Below, in pieces: positions 55,968 to 64,000 of a stretch of 64,000 nucleotides of DNA. The notes below the pieces were generated by a model. The model was not told where the DNA came from. It did no database searches and saw only the letters and a program-made list of their open reading frames with translations. Within the stretch, counting starts at the first letter, position 1; each line of letters starts with the position of its first letter. This DNA comes from Holophagales bacterium (lineage in GTDB: Bacteria > Acidobacteriota > Thermoanaerobaculia > Multivoradales > Multivoraceae), in NCBI GenBank assembly GCA_009836625.1, contig VXVC01000001.1:1-64000 (forward strand). The letters are read 5' to 3'. Made by a program: the position numbers and the translations under genes.

Positions 55968-57158
55968 ATGGCGAAGGAGAAGTTCGAGCGTACGAAGCCG
56001 CACGTGAACGTGGGGACGATCGGTCACGTGGATCACGGCAAGACGACGCTGACGGCAGCGATCACGAACATCTTGGCGAAGAAGGGCGGTGCGGATTTCG
56101 TGCCGTTCGACGAGATCGACAAGGCTCCAGAGGAGCGTGAGCGGGGTATCACGATCGCGACGGCTCACGTGGAGTACGAGACGGAGAACCGTCACTACGC
56201 TCACGTGGACTGTCCTGGTCACGCGGACTACGTGAAGAACATGATCACGGGCGCGGCTCAGATGGACGGTGCGATCCTGGTGGTGTCGGCCGCCGACGGT
56301 CCGATGCCGCAGACGCGTGAGCACGTGCTGCTGGCCCGTCAGGTCGGCGTGCCGTACATCGTGGTGTTCATGAACAAGTGCGACATGGTGGACGACGAGG
56401 AGTTGCTGGACCTCGTGGAGCTGGAGCTTCGGGACCTGCTGTCGTCGTTCGAGTTTCCCGGGGACGACATTCCGATCGTTCGCGGTTCGGCGTTGAAGGC
56501 TCTTGAGGAGGGCGATCCGGAGAGCGAGTGGGGTTCGAAGGTGGTGGAGCTTCTGGCGGAGGTGGACTCTTACGTGCCGACACCGGAGCGCGCGGTGGAC
56601 CAGGACTTCCTGATGCCGATCGAGGACATTTTCACGATTTCGGGTCGCGGCACGGTGGTGACGGGTCGCGTGGAGCGTGGCCGGGTGACGGTCGGCGACA
56701 CGGTGGAGATCGTGGGCATTCGGGACACGGCGTCGACGGTGGTGACGGGTGTCGAGATGTTCCGGAAGCTGCTGGACTCGGGTGAGGCGGGGGACAACAT
56801 CGGCGTTCTGCTTCGTGGCACGAAGAAGGACGAGGTGGAGCGCGGCCAGGTGCTGTCGAAGCCGAAGTCGATCACTCCTCACACGAAGTTCAGCGGTGAG
56901 GTGTACGTGTTGAACAAGGACGAGGGTGGTCGTCACACGCCGTTTTTCGACGGTTACCGTCCTCAGTTCTACTTCCGTACGACGGACGTGACGGGTGTGG
57001 CGAACCTGCCGGCCGGTACGGAGATGGTGATGCCTGGTGACAACGTGGCGTTGAACGTGGAGCTGATCGCTCCGATCGCGATGGAGAAGGGCGTGCGCTT
57101 CGCGATCCGCGAGGGCGGCCGCACGGTGGGCGCCGGCACCGTCACCGACATCACCGAG
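55968..57158 (+). repeat. 1.19-kb direct repeat of 39257..40447 (tuf)
   Basis: The two tuf coding regions form a direct repeat about 15.5 kb apart, with the boundaries at the start codon and the last sense codon. Recombination between them would delete rpoBC and rpsL-rpsG-fusA, so only conversion should be tolerated. Confidence 0.9.
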
Positions 57159-57161
57159 TAG
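55968..57161 (+). CDS. tuf: Elongation factor Tu (copy 2)
   Basis: Identical in protein to the copy at 39257-40450 (397 residues) and located at the classic second site, after fusA and before rpsJ. The ATG is preceded by GCGAGGAGC. The coding DNA appears identical over its whole length, while flanks differ from the base before the ATG and at the stop codon, the pattern expected from gene conversion. Confidence 0.97.
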   Translation: MAKEKFERTKPHVNVGTIGHVDHGKTTLTAAITNILAKKGGADFVPFDEIDKAPEERERGITIATAHVEYETENRHYAHVDCPGHADYVKNMITGAAQMDGAILVVSAADGPMPQTREHVLLARQVGVPYIVVFMNKCDMVDDEELLDLVELELRDLLSSFEFPGDDIPIVRGSALKALEEGDPESEWGSKVVELLAEVDSYVPTPERAVDQDFLMPIEDIFTISGRGTVVTGRVERGRVTVGDTVEIVGIRDTASTVVTGVEMFRKLLDSGEAGDNIGVLLRGTKKDEVERGQVLSKPKSITPHTKFSGEVYVLNKDEGGRHTPFFDGYRPQFYFRTTDVTGVANLPAGTEMVMPGDNVALNVELIAPIAMEKGVRFAIREGGRTVGAGTVTDITE

Positions 57162-57211
57162 TAAGACCGGGTGCGTCAGGCGATCGAGGAAGGTTGGGAT
57201 TCGAGGGAACG

Positions 57212-57526
57212 ATGAACGAGAAGATTCGCATCCGGCTCAAGGCCTTCGACTACCGCATCCTGGATACGTCGACGCACGAGATCGTCGATACGGCCCGGCG
57301 CAGCGGCGCGCGTGTGGTCGGGCCCATTCCGCTTCCGACTCACATCGCCCGCTACACGGTGAACCGTTCCCCGCATGTGGACAAGAAGTCACGGGAGCAG
57401 TTCGAGATCCGCACCCACAAGCGATTGCTCGACATCTTCGAGCCCACCAGTCAGACCGTCGACGCGTTGATGAAGCTGGAGCTTCCCGCCGGCGTCGATG
57501 TCGAGATCAAGGCGTTCGGTGCCTGA
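57212..57526 (+). CDS. rpsJ: 30S ribosomal protein S10
   Basis: A 104-residue S10 (also NusE, the partner of NusB and NusG). [34 protein letters not shown] and [15 protein letters not shown] are diagnostic. ATG 57212 follows CGAGGGAACG; an in-frame ATG at 57194 would add six non-conserved residues. First gene of the S10 operon. Confidence 0.96.
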   Translation: MNEKIRIRLKAFDYRILDTSTHEIVDTARRSGARVVGPIPLPTHIARYTVNRSPHVDKKSREQFEIRTHKRLLDIFEPTSQTVDALMKLELPAGVDVEIKAFGA

Positions 57527-57566
57527 GACGCCAGGGACTGAGGCACGAGACTGAGGAGAACGGGCG

Positions 57567-58211
57567 GTGAGCGCTGACAACAGCCAGACGAAGGGCCTGC
57601 TGGGTCGCAAGATCGGCATGACGCAGATCTACACCGAGGACGGGGCAGCGGTGCCGGTGACGGTGCTCGAGATCGGTCCCTGCCGGGTCGTGCAACGCAA
57701 GACGGAAGCGTCCGACGGGTACGAGGCGGTGCAGATCGGCCTGGTCGAGAGTCGACCTCCCAGACGGGTCACGGAAGCGCGCCGGGGTCACTTCAAGAAG
57801 GCCGGAGTCGATCCGATGCGCCATCTGGCCGAGGTGCGGGTCGATGCGACGGACGAGTCGCAGCCGGGCGACGAGATCGAGGTTTCGATCTTCGAGGTCG
57901 GTTCCCGGGTCGACGTGATCGGCACCGGCAAGGGCAAGGGGTTCCAGGGCGTCATGCGCCGCCACGGCTTCGGCGGTGGCCGCGCCACCCACGGCTCGAT
58001 GTTCCATCGCGCCCCCGGCTCGGTCGGGCAGTCCGCGAGTCCCTCCCGCGTGTTCCCCGGCATGCGGTTCCCCGGCCGGATGGGCGGCAAGCGGGTGACG
58101 ACGAAGAAGCTCGTGGTGGTCAAGGTGGATGCCGAGAACCGGCTCCTCTATCTGCGCGGGGCGGTTCCGGGCGCCCGGAGCGGCCTGGTCATGGTCAGGA
58201 GTTCGGTCTGA
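57567..58211 (+). CDS. rplC: 50S ribosomal protein L3
   Basis: A 214-residue L3. LLGRKIGMTQIYTEDGAAVP at the start, GKGFQGVMRRHGFGGGRATHG and the GSVGQSASPSRVFPGMRFPG loop near the peptidyl transferase centre are present. GTG 57567 has GAGGAG upstream. Its stop shares one base with the rplD start. Confidence 0.96.
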   Translation: MSADNSQTKGLLGRKIGMTQIYTEDGAAVPVTVLEIGPCRVVQRKTEASDGYEAVQIGLVESRPPRRVTEARRGHFKKAGVDPMRHLAEVRVDATDESQPGDEIEVSIFEVGSRVDVIGTGKGKGFQGVMRRHGFGGGRATHGSMFHRAPGSVGQSASPSRVFPGMRFPGRMGGKRVTTKKLVVVKVDAENRLLYLRGAVPGARSGLVMVRSSV

Positions 58212-58885
58212 TGCCGGAGATCGCAGTCAGGAGTCTCGACAACGAGGCCGTCGGCAAGGTCGACTTGCCGGAAGAGGTCTTCGCCTACCCCTACAAGGAG
58301 CACCTGATCCACCTGGCGGTGGTCGCCGTGCGGGCCGCGTGGCGCGCGGGAACCCACAAGGTCAAGGGCAGGCACGAAGTCCGGGGCTCCGGGGTCAAGC
58401 CGTACCGCCAGAAGGGCACCGGCCGCTCGCGTGCCGGCAGCCGTCGCTCGCCGCTCCGTCGTGGCGGTGGAGTCGTGCATGGACCTCATCCCCGCAGCCA
58501 CCGCAAGAAGCTGTCCCGGAACGAGAAGCGGAATGCGCTCAAGTCGGCACTGTCGAGGAAGCTCCTCGAGGAGCGGATCATGGTAATCGACTCGCTCGAG
58601 CTCGAGAGTCACAAGACGGGCGCCTTCGCAGCCTGTCTGCAGGGCCTCGGCGTCGACGGCAAGGCGCTGATCGTCGACGACCACGGCAACCGGAACCTGA
58701 TGCTGGCCTCCCGCAATCATCCGCAGGTCAAGGCCGTCGATGCGATGGGTGTCAACGTCTACGACGTCGTCGACCGGAGCTACGTGCTCTTCAGCGAGAA
58801 CGCGATCGGGCGCCTTTCCGCCGTGCTGCAGCGGCGAAGGCAACGGAACGGGAGCGAATCATGCCCCGGCGGGAGTGAAGAATGA
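58211..58885 (+). CDS. rplD: 50S ribosomal protein L4
   Basis: A 224-residue L4 lining the exit tunnel. The tunnel loop includes GSGVKPYRQKGTGRSRAGSR and GGGVVHGPHPRSHRKKLSRN. The start overlaps rplC by one base and the stop overlaps rplW (ATGA). E. coli L4 represses the S10 operon; no such leader was recognised here. Confidence 0.96.
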   Translation: MPEIAVRSLDNEAVGKVDLPEEVFAYPYKEHLIHLAVVAVRAAWRAGTHKVKGRHEVRGSGVKPYRQKGTGRSRAGSRRSPLRRGGGVVHGPHPRSHRKKLSRNEKRNALKSALSRKLLEERIMVIDSLELESHKTGAFAACLQGLGVDGKALIVDDHGNRNLMLASRNHPQVKAVDAMGVNVYDVVDRSYVLFSENAIGRLSAVLQRRRQRNGSESCPGGSEE

Positions 58886-59169
58886 GAGTGCAGGACGTGC
58901 TGCGGCGCCCTTTGATCACCGAGAAGTCGACCGAGCTTCGGGATGGGAGCAACATCATCGCCTTCGTGGTCGACTCCCGGGCGAACAAGATCGAGGTGCG
59001 GAAGGCGGTCGAAACCCAGTTCGCGGGCGTCAAGGTGGCTGAGGTCCGGATCGCGAACGTGCACGGCAAGGTCCGCCGTCGCGGCCGGTTCGTCGGCCGC
59101 ACCCCCGATTGGAAGAAGGCATACGTACGGCTGGCCGAGGGCCAGATCGATCTCTTCGACAACGTGTAG
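58882..59169 (+). CDS. rplW: 50S ribosomal protein L23
   Basis: A 95-residue L23 at the exit tunnel, docking site for trigger factor and [17 protein letters not shown] at the start and [20 protein letters not shown] are conserved. Overlaps the rplD stop by four bases. Confidence 0.96.
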   Translation: MRVQDVLRRPLITEKSTELRDGSNIIAFVVDSRANKIEVRKAVETQFAGVKVAEVRIANVHGKVRRRGRFVGRTPDWKKAYVRLAEGQIDLFDNV

Positions 59170-59180
59170 CGAGAGCCGCG

Positions 59181-60011
59181 ATGGCGATCAAGAAACTGAA
59201 ACCGACGAATCCGGCCAGCCGCTTCCAGGAGTACGCGCGGCGGGAAGAGGTCACGACCGACAAGCCGCACAAGCCCCTGGTCGAGGGCAAGAAGCGGATC
59301 AGCGGTCGGAACAACAAGGGCTGGCAGACGATCTGGTTCCGCGGCGGCGGCCACAAGCGCCGCTACCGGCGGATCGACTTCCGGCGCGACAAGGTCGGCG
59401 TGCCGGCGAAGGTGGCCAGCATCGAGTACGACCCGAATCGCAGTGCGTTGATCGCCCTGCTGCACTACGCCGACGGCGAGAAGCGCTACATCCTGCATCC
59501 CCAGGGGCTCAAAGTCGGGGCCACCGTGCAGTCGGGACAGGGGTCGGAGATCGATGTCGGCAACTGCCTGCCGATCCGGTTCATCCCTCTCGGCACGGTC
59601 ATCCACAACATCGAACTGAAGATCGGCGCCGGCGGCCAGATGGTGCGCAGCGCCGGCGCCGGCGCCCAGTTGATGGCGAAGGAGGGGGCCTACGCCCAGA
59701 TCCGGCTTCCTTCAGGAGAGGTGCGGCGGGTCCACATCGACTGTTCGGCCACGATCGGACAGGTGGGCAACTCGGAGCACTCGAACATCTCGCTCGGCAA
59801 GGCGGGGCGGAATCGCTGGCGGGGCCGGCGGCCGCACAACCGCGGCGTCTCCATGAACCCGGTCGATCACCCGATGGGCGGGGGCGAGGGCAAGGCGTCG
59901 GGCGGCCGGCATCCGACGACGCCCTGGGGCAAGCCGACCAAGGGCTACAAGACGCGGAGCAACAAGCGCACGACCGGAATGATCGTTCGGCGGCGGGGAC
60001 GCCGGAAGTAG
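59181..60011 (+). CDS. rplB: 50S ribosomal protein L2
   Basis: A 276-residue L2, needed for subunit joining and peptidyl transfer. [13 protein letters not shown] at the start, [20 protein letters not shown] and the C-terminal [20 protein letters not shown] with the essential His are intact. ATG 59181 matches the family start; rplW ends 11 bases upstream. Confidence 0.97.
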   Translation: MAIKKLKPTNPASRFQEYARREEVTTDKPHKPLVEGKKRISGRNNKGWQTIWFRGGGHKRRYRRIDFRRDKVGVPAKVASIEYDPNRSALIALLHYADGEKRYILHPQGLKVGATVQSGQGSEIDVGNCLPIRFIPLGTVIHNIELKIGAGGQMVRSAGAGAQLMAKEGAYAQIRLPSGEVRRVHIDCSATIGQVGNSEHSNISLGKAGRNRWRGRRPHNRGVSMNPVDHPMGGGEGKASGGRHPTTPWGKPTKGYKTRSNKRTTGMIVRRRGRRK

Positions 60012-60041
60012 GTCGGCGGCAGCAAAGGAACAGAGGACAGC

Positions 60042-60329
60042 ATGGGACGTTCACTCAAGAAGGGTTTCTTCATCGACAACCACCTGTACGACAAGGTGGC
60101 GGCGATGAACGCGACAAGCGATCGCCGGGTCATCAAGACCTGGTCGCGCCGGTCGACGGTCATCCCCGACATGGTGGGGCACACCGTTGCCGTCCACAAC
60201 GGCATGAAGTTCATTCCGGTCTTCGTCAGCGAGAACATGGTCGGCCACAAGCTCGGAGAGTTCGCCCAGACGCGGACCTTCCGGGGACATGCGGGCGGCA
60301 AGCGGGAGCGCAGGGCGCGTCCCCGCTAG
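60042..60329 (+). CDS. rpsS: 30S ribosomal protein S19
   Basis: A 95-residue S19 of the 30S head. [17 protein letters not shown] at the start, [20 protein letters not shown] and [19 protein letters not shown] are typical. Follows rplB by 30 bases. Confidence 0.96.
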   Translation: MGRSLKKGFFIDNHLYDKVAAMNATSDRRVIKTWSRRSTVIPDMVGHTVAVHNGMKFIPVFVSENMVGHKLGEFAQTRTFRGHAGGKRERRARPR

Positions 60330-60362
60330 TTTGCCGAGGTCCCGACAGGCAGAGAGAAGAAA

Positions 60363-60725
60363 ATGGAAGCAATAGCCCGACTCAAGTACCTGCAGGCGTC
60401 GCCGCAGAAGGTGCGTCTGGTCGCGGACCTGATCCGCGGCCGTGACGTGGAGGAGGCCTCGACCCTGCTGCAGTTGAGCACCAAGTCGGCGGCGCGGCCG
60501 GTCTACAAGTTGCTGCGGTCGGCGGTGGCCAACGCGGAGAACCGGGAGCCGGGAGTCGATGTCGGCGGTCTCTACGTCAAGGAGATCTTCGTCGACGGCG
60601 GGCCGACCCTGAAACGGCTGCGCCCGCAGCCGATGGGCCGTGCCTTCCGCATCCTCAAACGGCAGAGTCACGTCACGATCAAGATCGATTCCCGCGGCGG
60701 CCAGCCGGAGCCGAGTCAGGACTAG
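60363..60725 (+). CDS. rplV: 50S ribosomal protein L22
   Basis: A 120-residue L22 with the tunnel-lining beta-hairpin. [20 protein letters not shown] at the start and [20 protein letters not shown] (hairpin region) are conserved. The stop overlaps the AGGAG ribosome site of rpsC. Confidence 0.96.
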   Translation: MEAIARLKYLQASPQKVRLVADLIRGRDVEEASTLLQLSTKSAARPVYKLLRSAVANAENREPGVDVGGLYVKEIFVDGGPTLKRLRPQPMGRAFRILKRQSHVTIKIDSRGGQPEPSQD

Positions 60726-60733
60726 GAGCGTTC

Positions 60734-61384
60734 ATGGGTCAGAAGACACATCCCTACGGTTTTCGTCTGGTCTACAACCAGGGCTGGCATTCGCGTTGGT
60801 ACGCCGAACGCGACTACGCCGGCACCCTGAAGTCGGATATCGAGCTGCGGACCGGGCTGAAGAAGCGGCTCATGCATGCCGGCGTCAGCCAGATCGACAT
60901 CGAACGCGCCGCGGACAAGCTGCGGGTGACGATCTACACCTCGCGTCCGGGGATCATCATCGGCCGCAAGGGCGCGGAAGTGGACAAGCTGCGCGACGAT
61001 CTGAGCCGGCAGATGGGGCAGGAAGTCCACATCAACATCCAGGAGATTCAGCGCCCGGAGCTCGACGCCCAGCTCGTTGCCGAGGGGATCGCCAATCAGC
61101 TTCTGCGCCGCATTGCCTTTCGCCGGGCGATGAAGAAGGCGATGGAGTCGGCGTTCCGTTTCGGCGCCAAGGGCGTCAAGATCATGGTGTCGGGCCGGCT
61201 GGGCGGCAACGAGATCGCCCGTACCGAGTGGTACCAGGAGGGGCGTCTGCCGCTGCACACCCTGAAGGCCGACATCGACTACGGATTCGCCGAGTCGTAC
61301 ACGACTTACGGTGTGATCGGAGTCAAGGTCTGGGTCTACCGGGGCGATCTCTCGCGGGAGCGCGGCCGCCGCACGGCGGCCTAG
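60734..61384 (+). CDS. rpsC: 30S ribosomal protein S3
   Basis: A 216-residue S3 with a KH domain ([20 protein letters not shown]) and the C-terminal domain [32 protein letters not shown] is the family start. It forms part of the mRNA entry tunnel. AGGAG lies eight bases before the ATG. Confidence 0.97.
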   Translation: MGQKTHPYGFRLVYNQGWHSRWYAERDYAGTLKSDIELRTGLKKRLMHAGVSQIDIERAADKLRVTIYTSRPGIIIGRKGAEVDKLRDDLSRQMGQEVHINIQEIQRPELDAQLVAEGIANQLLRRIAFRRAMKKAMESAFRFGAKGVKIMVSGRLGGNEIARTEWYQEGRLPLHTLKADIDYGFAESYTTYGVIGVKVWVYRGDLSRERGRRTAA

Positions 61385-61419
61385 GGGCCGGGCACCGGAG
61401 TCCGAAGGAGTAACGAACG

Positions 61420-61839
61420 ATGTTGATGCCGAAGAAGGTCAAGTTCCGCAAGCACCACCGCGGCCGCCGTCGCGGTCTGGCCAAGGGCGGCAACGTGGTG
61501 TCCTTCGGCGAGTACGGGCTGCAGGCGCAGGAGGCCGGCTGGGTCACCGCGCGCCAGATCGAGGCCGCCCGAATCGCGATCACCCGTCACATCAAGCGGT
61601 CGGGCAAGGTCTGGATCCGGGTCTTCCCGGACAAGCCGATCACCAAGAAGCCACTGGAGACGAGGATGGGCAAGGGCAAGGGCAACCCTGAGGAGTGGGT
61701 TGCTGTGGTACGTCCCGCCCGCATCCTCTACGAGCTCGAAGGGGTTTCGCCGGAACTCGCCAGGTCGGCAATGCGGCTCGCTTCCCACAAGCTTGGAATC
61801 AAGACGAAGTTCGTGGCCCGCCACGGCGTGCAGATCTGA
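61420..61839 (+). CDS. rplP: 50S ribosomal protein L16
   Basis: A 139-residue L16 near the A-site. [19 protein letters not shown] at the start, [20 protein letters not shown] and [19 protein letters not shown] are diagnostic. AAGGAG lies nine bases upstream of the ATG. Confidence 0.97.
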   Translation: MLMPKKVKFRKHHRGRRRGLAKGGNVVSFGEYGLQAQEAGWVTARQIEAARIAITRHIKRSGKVWIRVFPDKPITKKPLETRMGKGKGNPEEWVAVVRPARILYELEGVSPELARSAMRLASHKLGIKTKFVARHGVQI

Positions 61840-61852
61840 AGGTGGCGAGGCG

Positions 61853-62041
61853 ATGAAGGCGAGCGAACTCAGGGATTTGACGCAGGAGGAACTGCGCCAG
61901 AAGGAGGAGGAACTGGCCGATCAGTTGTTCGCTCTGCGGCTGCAGAAGTCGATTGGACAGCTTGAGAAGCCAAGCAGGATCAGGAATGCCCGGGTCGAAC
62001 TGGCGCGGGTTCTGACCGTTCTGCGTGAGAAGGCGAAGTGA
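61853..62041 (+). CDS. rpmC: 50S ribosomal protein L29
   Basis: A 62-residue two-helix L29 beside the tunnel exit: MKASELRDLTQEELRQKEEE and the QLEKPSRIRNARVELARVLT helix. The stop overlaps the GTG start of rpsQ (GTGA). Confidence 0.95.
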   Translation: MKASELRDLTQEELRQKEEELADQLFALRLQKSIGQLEKPSRIRNARVELARVLTVLREKAK

Positions 62042-62322
62042 ATGAAATGAACGCTGAGCAAGCAACAACGCGGGGCCGCCGGCAGGTCCGGGTCGGCAAG
62101 GTCGTGAGCGCGAAGATGGACAAGACGGTCGTGGTGGCGGTCGAGAAGACGGTCATGCACCGGCTCTACCACCGACTGATGAAGAAGTCGTCCCGGTTTG
62201 TCGCCCACGATGAAGCGAACGATTGCCGCGAGGGAGACGTCGTTTCCCTCGTCTCGACCCGACCGCTCTCGCGCCGGAAGCGCTGGCGTGTGCAGCGAGT
62301 CGTCAAGCGGGCGGAAGGGTAG
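62038..62322 (+). CDS. rpsQ: 30S ribosomal protein S17
   Basis: A 94-residue S17, a primary 16S rRNA binder with an OB fold. [20 protein letters not shown] and [20 protein letters not shown] with the SRRKRWRV end are typical. GTG 62038 overlaps rpmC; ATG 62047 is an equally plausible start. Confidence 0.95.
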   Translation: MNEMNAEQATTRGRRQVRVGKVVSAKMDKTVVVAVEKTVMHRLYHRLMKKSSRFVAHDEANDCREGDVVSLVSTRPLSRRKRWRVQRVVKRAEG

Positions 62323-62330
62323 GCAGGGCC

Positions 62331-62699
62331 ATGATCCAGATGGGAACGATGCTCGATGTCGCCGACAATTCGGGGGCGAAGCGCATCTCTTGCATCCAGT
62401 TGCGGGGCGGTTCCTCGGGCCAGTACGGCGCGCTGGGCGACGTGATCACGGCTTCCGTCAAGGAGGCGACGCCGGAAGGCACGGTCAAGAAGGGCCAGGT
62501 CGTCCGAGCGGTCATCGTGCGCACCCGCAAGGAACGGCGCCGTCGCGACGGCAGCTACATCCGGTTCGACAACAATGCCGCGGTTCTGATCAACGAGGCG
62601 CGCGAGCCGATCGGCACCCGTGTCTTCGGGCCGGTCGCTCGTGAGCTGCGGGAGCGGCGCTTCATGCGGATCGTGTCGCTGGCGCCGGAGGTGATTTGA
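62331..62699 (+). CDS. rplN: 50S ribosomal protein L14
   Basis: A 122-residue L14. [20 protein letters not shown] is the invariant start; [29 protein letters not shown] and [20 protein letters not shown] follow. First gene of the spc part. Confidence 0.97.
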   Translation: MIQMGTMLDVADNSGAKRISCIQLRGGSSGQYGALGDVITASVKEATPEGTVKKGQVVRAVIVRTRKERRRRDGSYIRFDNNAAVLINEAREPIGTRVFGPVARELRERRFMRIVSLAPEVI

Positions 62700-62700
62700 C

Positions 62701-63042
62701 ATGGGTCAGGTCAAGAACAGGAAGAGACTGAAGATCAAGAAGGGCGACGAGGTCCTCGTCATCGCGGGCCGCAACCGCGGAACGCGCAGCCGGGTGCTAC
62801 GGGTGCTTCCGGGTTCCGAACGAGCCATCGTCGAGCGCGTGAACATGGTCAAGAAGCACGAGCGGCCGAATCCGCAGCGCCAGGTCCAGGGCGGCATCCT
62901 GGAACGGGAGGCGCCGATCCACATCTCGAATCTCAAGGTGATCTGCCCTGACACGGACAAGCCGACGCGAGTGGGCCGGCGCCGCCTCGAGGACGGCAAG
63001 CTGACCCGGTACGCGAAGGTCAGCGGAGCGGTGTTGAGCTGA
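62701..63042 (+). CDS. rplX: 50S ribosomal protein L24
   Basis: A 113-residue L24 with a KOW motif ([20 protein letters not shown]), then [20 protein letters not shown]. Begins one base after the rplN stop and shares one base with the rplE start. Confidence 0.95.
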   Translation: MGQVKNRKRLKIKKGDEVLVIAGRNRGTRSRVLRVLPGSERAIVERVNMVKKHERPNPQRQVQGGILEREAPIHISNLKVICPDTDKPTRVGRRRLEDGKLTRYAKVSGAVLS

Positions 63043-63584
63043 TGGTTCCCCGACTCAGGACCCTGTATCAGGAGGAGGTCACGAAGAGCCTCCAGCAGGA
63101 GTTCGGCATCGCCAACCCGATGGCGGTGCCCCGGCTGGAGAAGATCGTTCTCAACATGGGCATCGGCGAAGCGATCCAGAACATCAAGGTACTGGAGAAC
63201 GCCGTTCCCGAGCTGGCGCTGATCGCCGGGCAGCAGCCCGTGATCACCCGCGCCCGGAAGTCGATCGCCGCCTTCAAGCTGCGCGCGGGAATGCCGATCG
63301 GCTGCCGCGTCACCCTGCGGCGCAACCGGATGTGGTACTTCCTCGACCGGTTGATCACCGTCGCACTGCCGCGGGTCCGGGACTTCCGGGGCATTTCGGA
63401 CCGGAGCTTCGACGGCCGGGGCAGCTACACCCTGGGCATTCGCGATCACCTCATCTTTCCCGAAGTCGACTACTCCAGGAGCGACGGCTCCAAGGGAATC
63501 AACGTGACGCTCGTGACGTCGGCGGAGTCGGACGCCCAGGCACTGCATCTTCTGCGTGGCCTCGGCATGCCGTTCGCGGATTGA
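63042..63584 (+). CDS. rplE: 50S ribosomal protein L5
   Basis: A 180-residue L5 that binds 5S r[41 protein letters not shown] and [19 protein letters not shown] are diagnostic. In most bacteria rpsN (S14) comes next; here rpsH follows after 49 bases with no S14 frame between. Confidence 0.96.
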   Translation: MVPRLRTLYQEEVTKSLQQEFGIANPMAVPRLEKIVLNMGIGEAIQNIKVLENAVPELALIAGQQPVITRARKSIAAFKLRAGMPIGCRVTLRRNRMWYFLDRLITVALPRVRDFRGISDRSFDGRGSYTLGIRDHLIFPEVDYSRSDGSKGINVTLVTSAESDAQALHLLRGLGMPFAD

Positions 63585-63633
63585 ACGTCCACCGGCAGGA
63601 AACGAGTACTCCAGGTAATCCAAGGACGGACCG

Positions 63634-64000
63634 ATGACCGTAACCGACCCCATCGCGGACCTTCTGACGACGATCCGCAACGCCCTGATCGTCAAGCACG
63701 ATCGCACCGAGGCGCCCGCCTCGAAGCTGAAGATCGCGTTGTGCCGGGTGCTGCGCGACCAGGGCTACATCAGTGACTACGAGGTGTTCGACTCGCCTCC
63801 TGGCCGGACACTGCGGATCTTCCTCGCCTACGACAAGCAGGGGGTGCCGGCGATCACGAGGGTGCGCAAGATCAGCAAACCGGGACGTCGCATCTACCGA
63901 GCGGCCGACGATCTGAAGCCGGTGCTGAACGGCCTGGGAGTCGCGATCCTCTCGACATCGCAGGGCCTTCTGACCGACGCCCAGGCGCGACGGCAGCGGG
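63634..64000 (+). CDS. rpsH: 30S ribosomal protein S8 (cut by the window edge)
   Basis: The first 122 codons of S8: TDPIADLLTTIRNALIVKHD at the start, then KISKPGRRIYRAADDLKPVL and GVAILSTSQGLLTD. Only the last ten or so residues, usually ending in a GEVLCxVW-like strand, lie beyond the edge. AAGGA precedes the ATG. Confidence 0.95.
   Translation, partial: MTVTDPIADLLTTIRNALIVKHDRTEAPASKLKIALCRVLRDQGYISDYEVFDSPPGRTLRIFLAYDKQGVPAITRVRKISKPGRRIYRAADDLKPVLNGLGVAILSTSQGLLTDAQARRQR

Overview
The window is a GC-rich bacterial chromosome segment with a strong preference for G or C at third codon positions. It is dominated by the conserved translation and transcription supercluster. Gene order (rplM-rpsI-rpsB-tsf-pyrH-frr-ispDF-rlmB, tRNAs, tuf-tRNA-Trp-secE-nusG-rplKAJL-rpoBC, rpsL-rpsG-fusA-tuf-S10/spc), an ispDF fusion, a zinc-ribbon insertion in RpoB and secreted proteins of a Gram-negative envelope (porins, lipoproteins, LolA-like protein) suggest an uncultured Acidobacteriota-like organism. 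That placement is an inference from gene content, not from a tree.

Layout. 1-1.3 kb: edge of a leftward gene, then an ITPA-type NTP pyrophosphatase and coaE (convergent). 1.4-7.5 kb: rplM-rpsI-rpsB-tsf-pyrH-frr-ispDF-rlmB, driven by a near-consensus promoter. 7.56-7.83 kb: tRNA-Thr(TGT), tRNA-Tyr(GTA), tRNA-Gly(TCC). 7.83-39.1 kb: a 31-kb block of unrelated genes lying between tRNA-Gly and tRNA-Thr(GGT), which are neighbours in many bacteria. 39.1-52.5 kb: tRNA-Thr(GGT)-tuf-tRNA-Trp-secE-nusG-rplKAJL-rpoBC. 52.7-64 kb: rpsL-rpsG-fusA-tuf and the S10/spc operons, running off the right edge inside rpsH. rpsN is absent from its usual place. No gene-free stretch exceeds 300 bases.

The 31-kb block has several modules: secreted RidA and ThuA-like proteins; a lipase maturation factor; an aminotransferase with a CitE-like lyase and a sulfatase-fold lipoprotein; a MORN-repeat fragment and a small coiled-coil membrane protein; an envelope operon (LolA-like protein, two FtsX-type permeases, ATPase, beta-barrel); a phosphate regulon split in two (pstS-pstC-pstA-pstB1-pstB2 at 22.3-26.7 kb; oprO-like porin, phoB, phoR, phoU at 34.7-38.9 kb); and between the two halves a pair of divergent cytochrome P450s with an SRPBCC protein, an acyl-CoA dehydrogenase, a ceramidase-like lipoprotein and an S9 peptidase.

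The most notable observations are: (1) an eight-cysteine insertion in RpoB whose first ribbon copies the spacing and flanks of the RpoC zinc-binding domain; (2) two adjacent PstB ATPases with complementary motif losses, predicting a heterodimer with one canonical and one degenerate ATP site; (3) four 7-4-7 direct repeats, all upstream of Pho genes, that define a candidate PHO box for this lineage; (4) the interruption of the tRNA-tuf cluster, with imperfect copies of the tRNA-Gly 3' end at the left junction.
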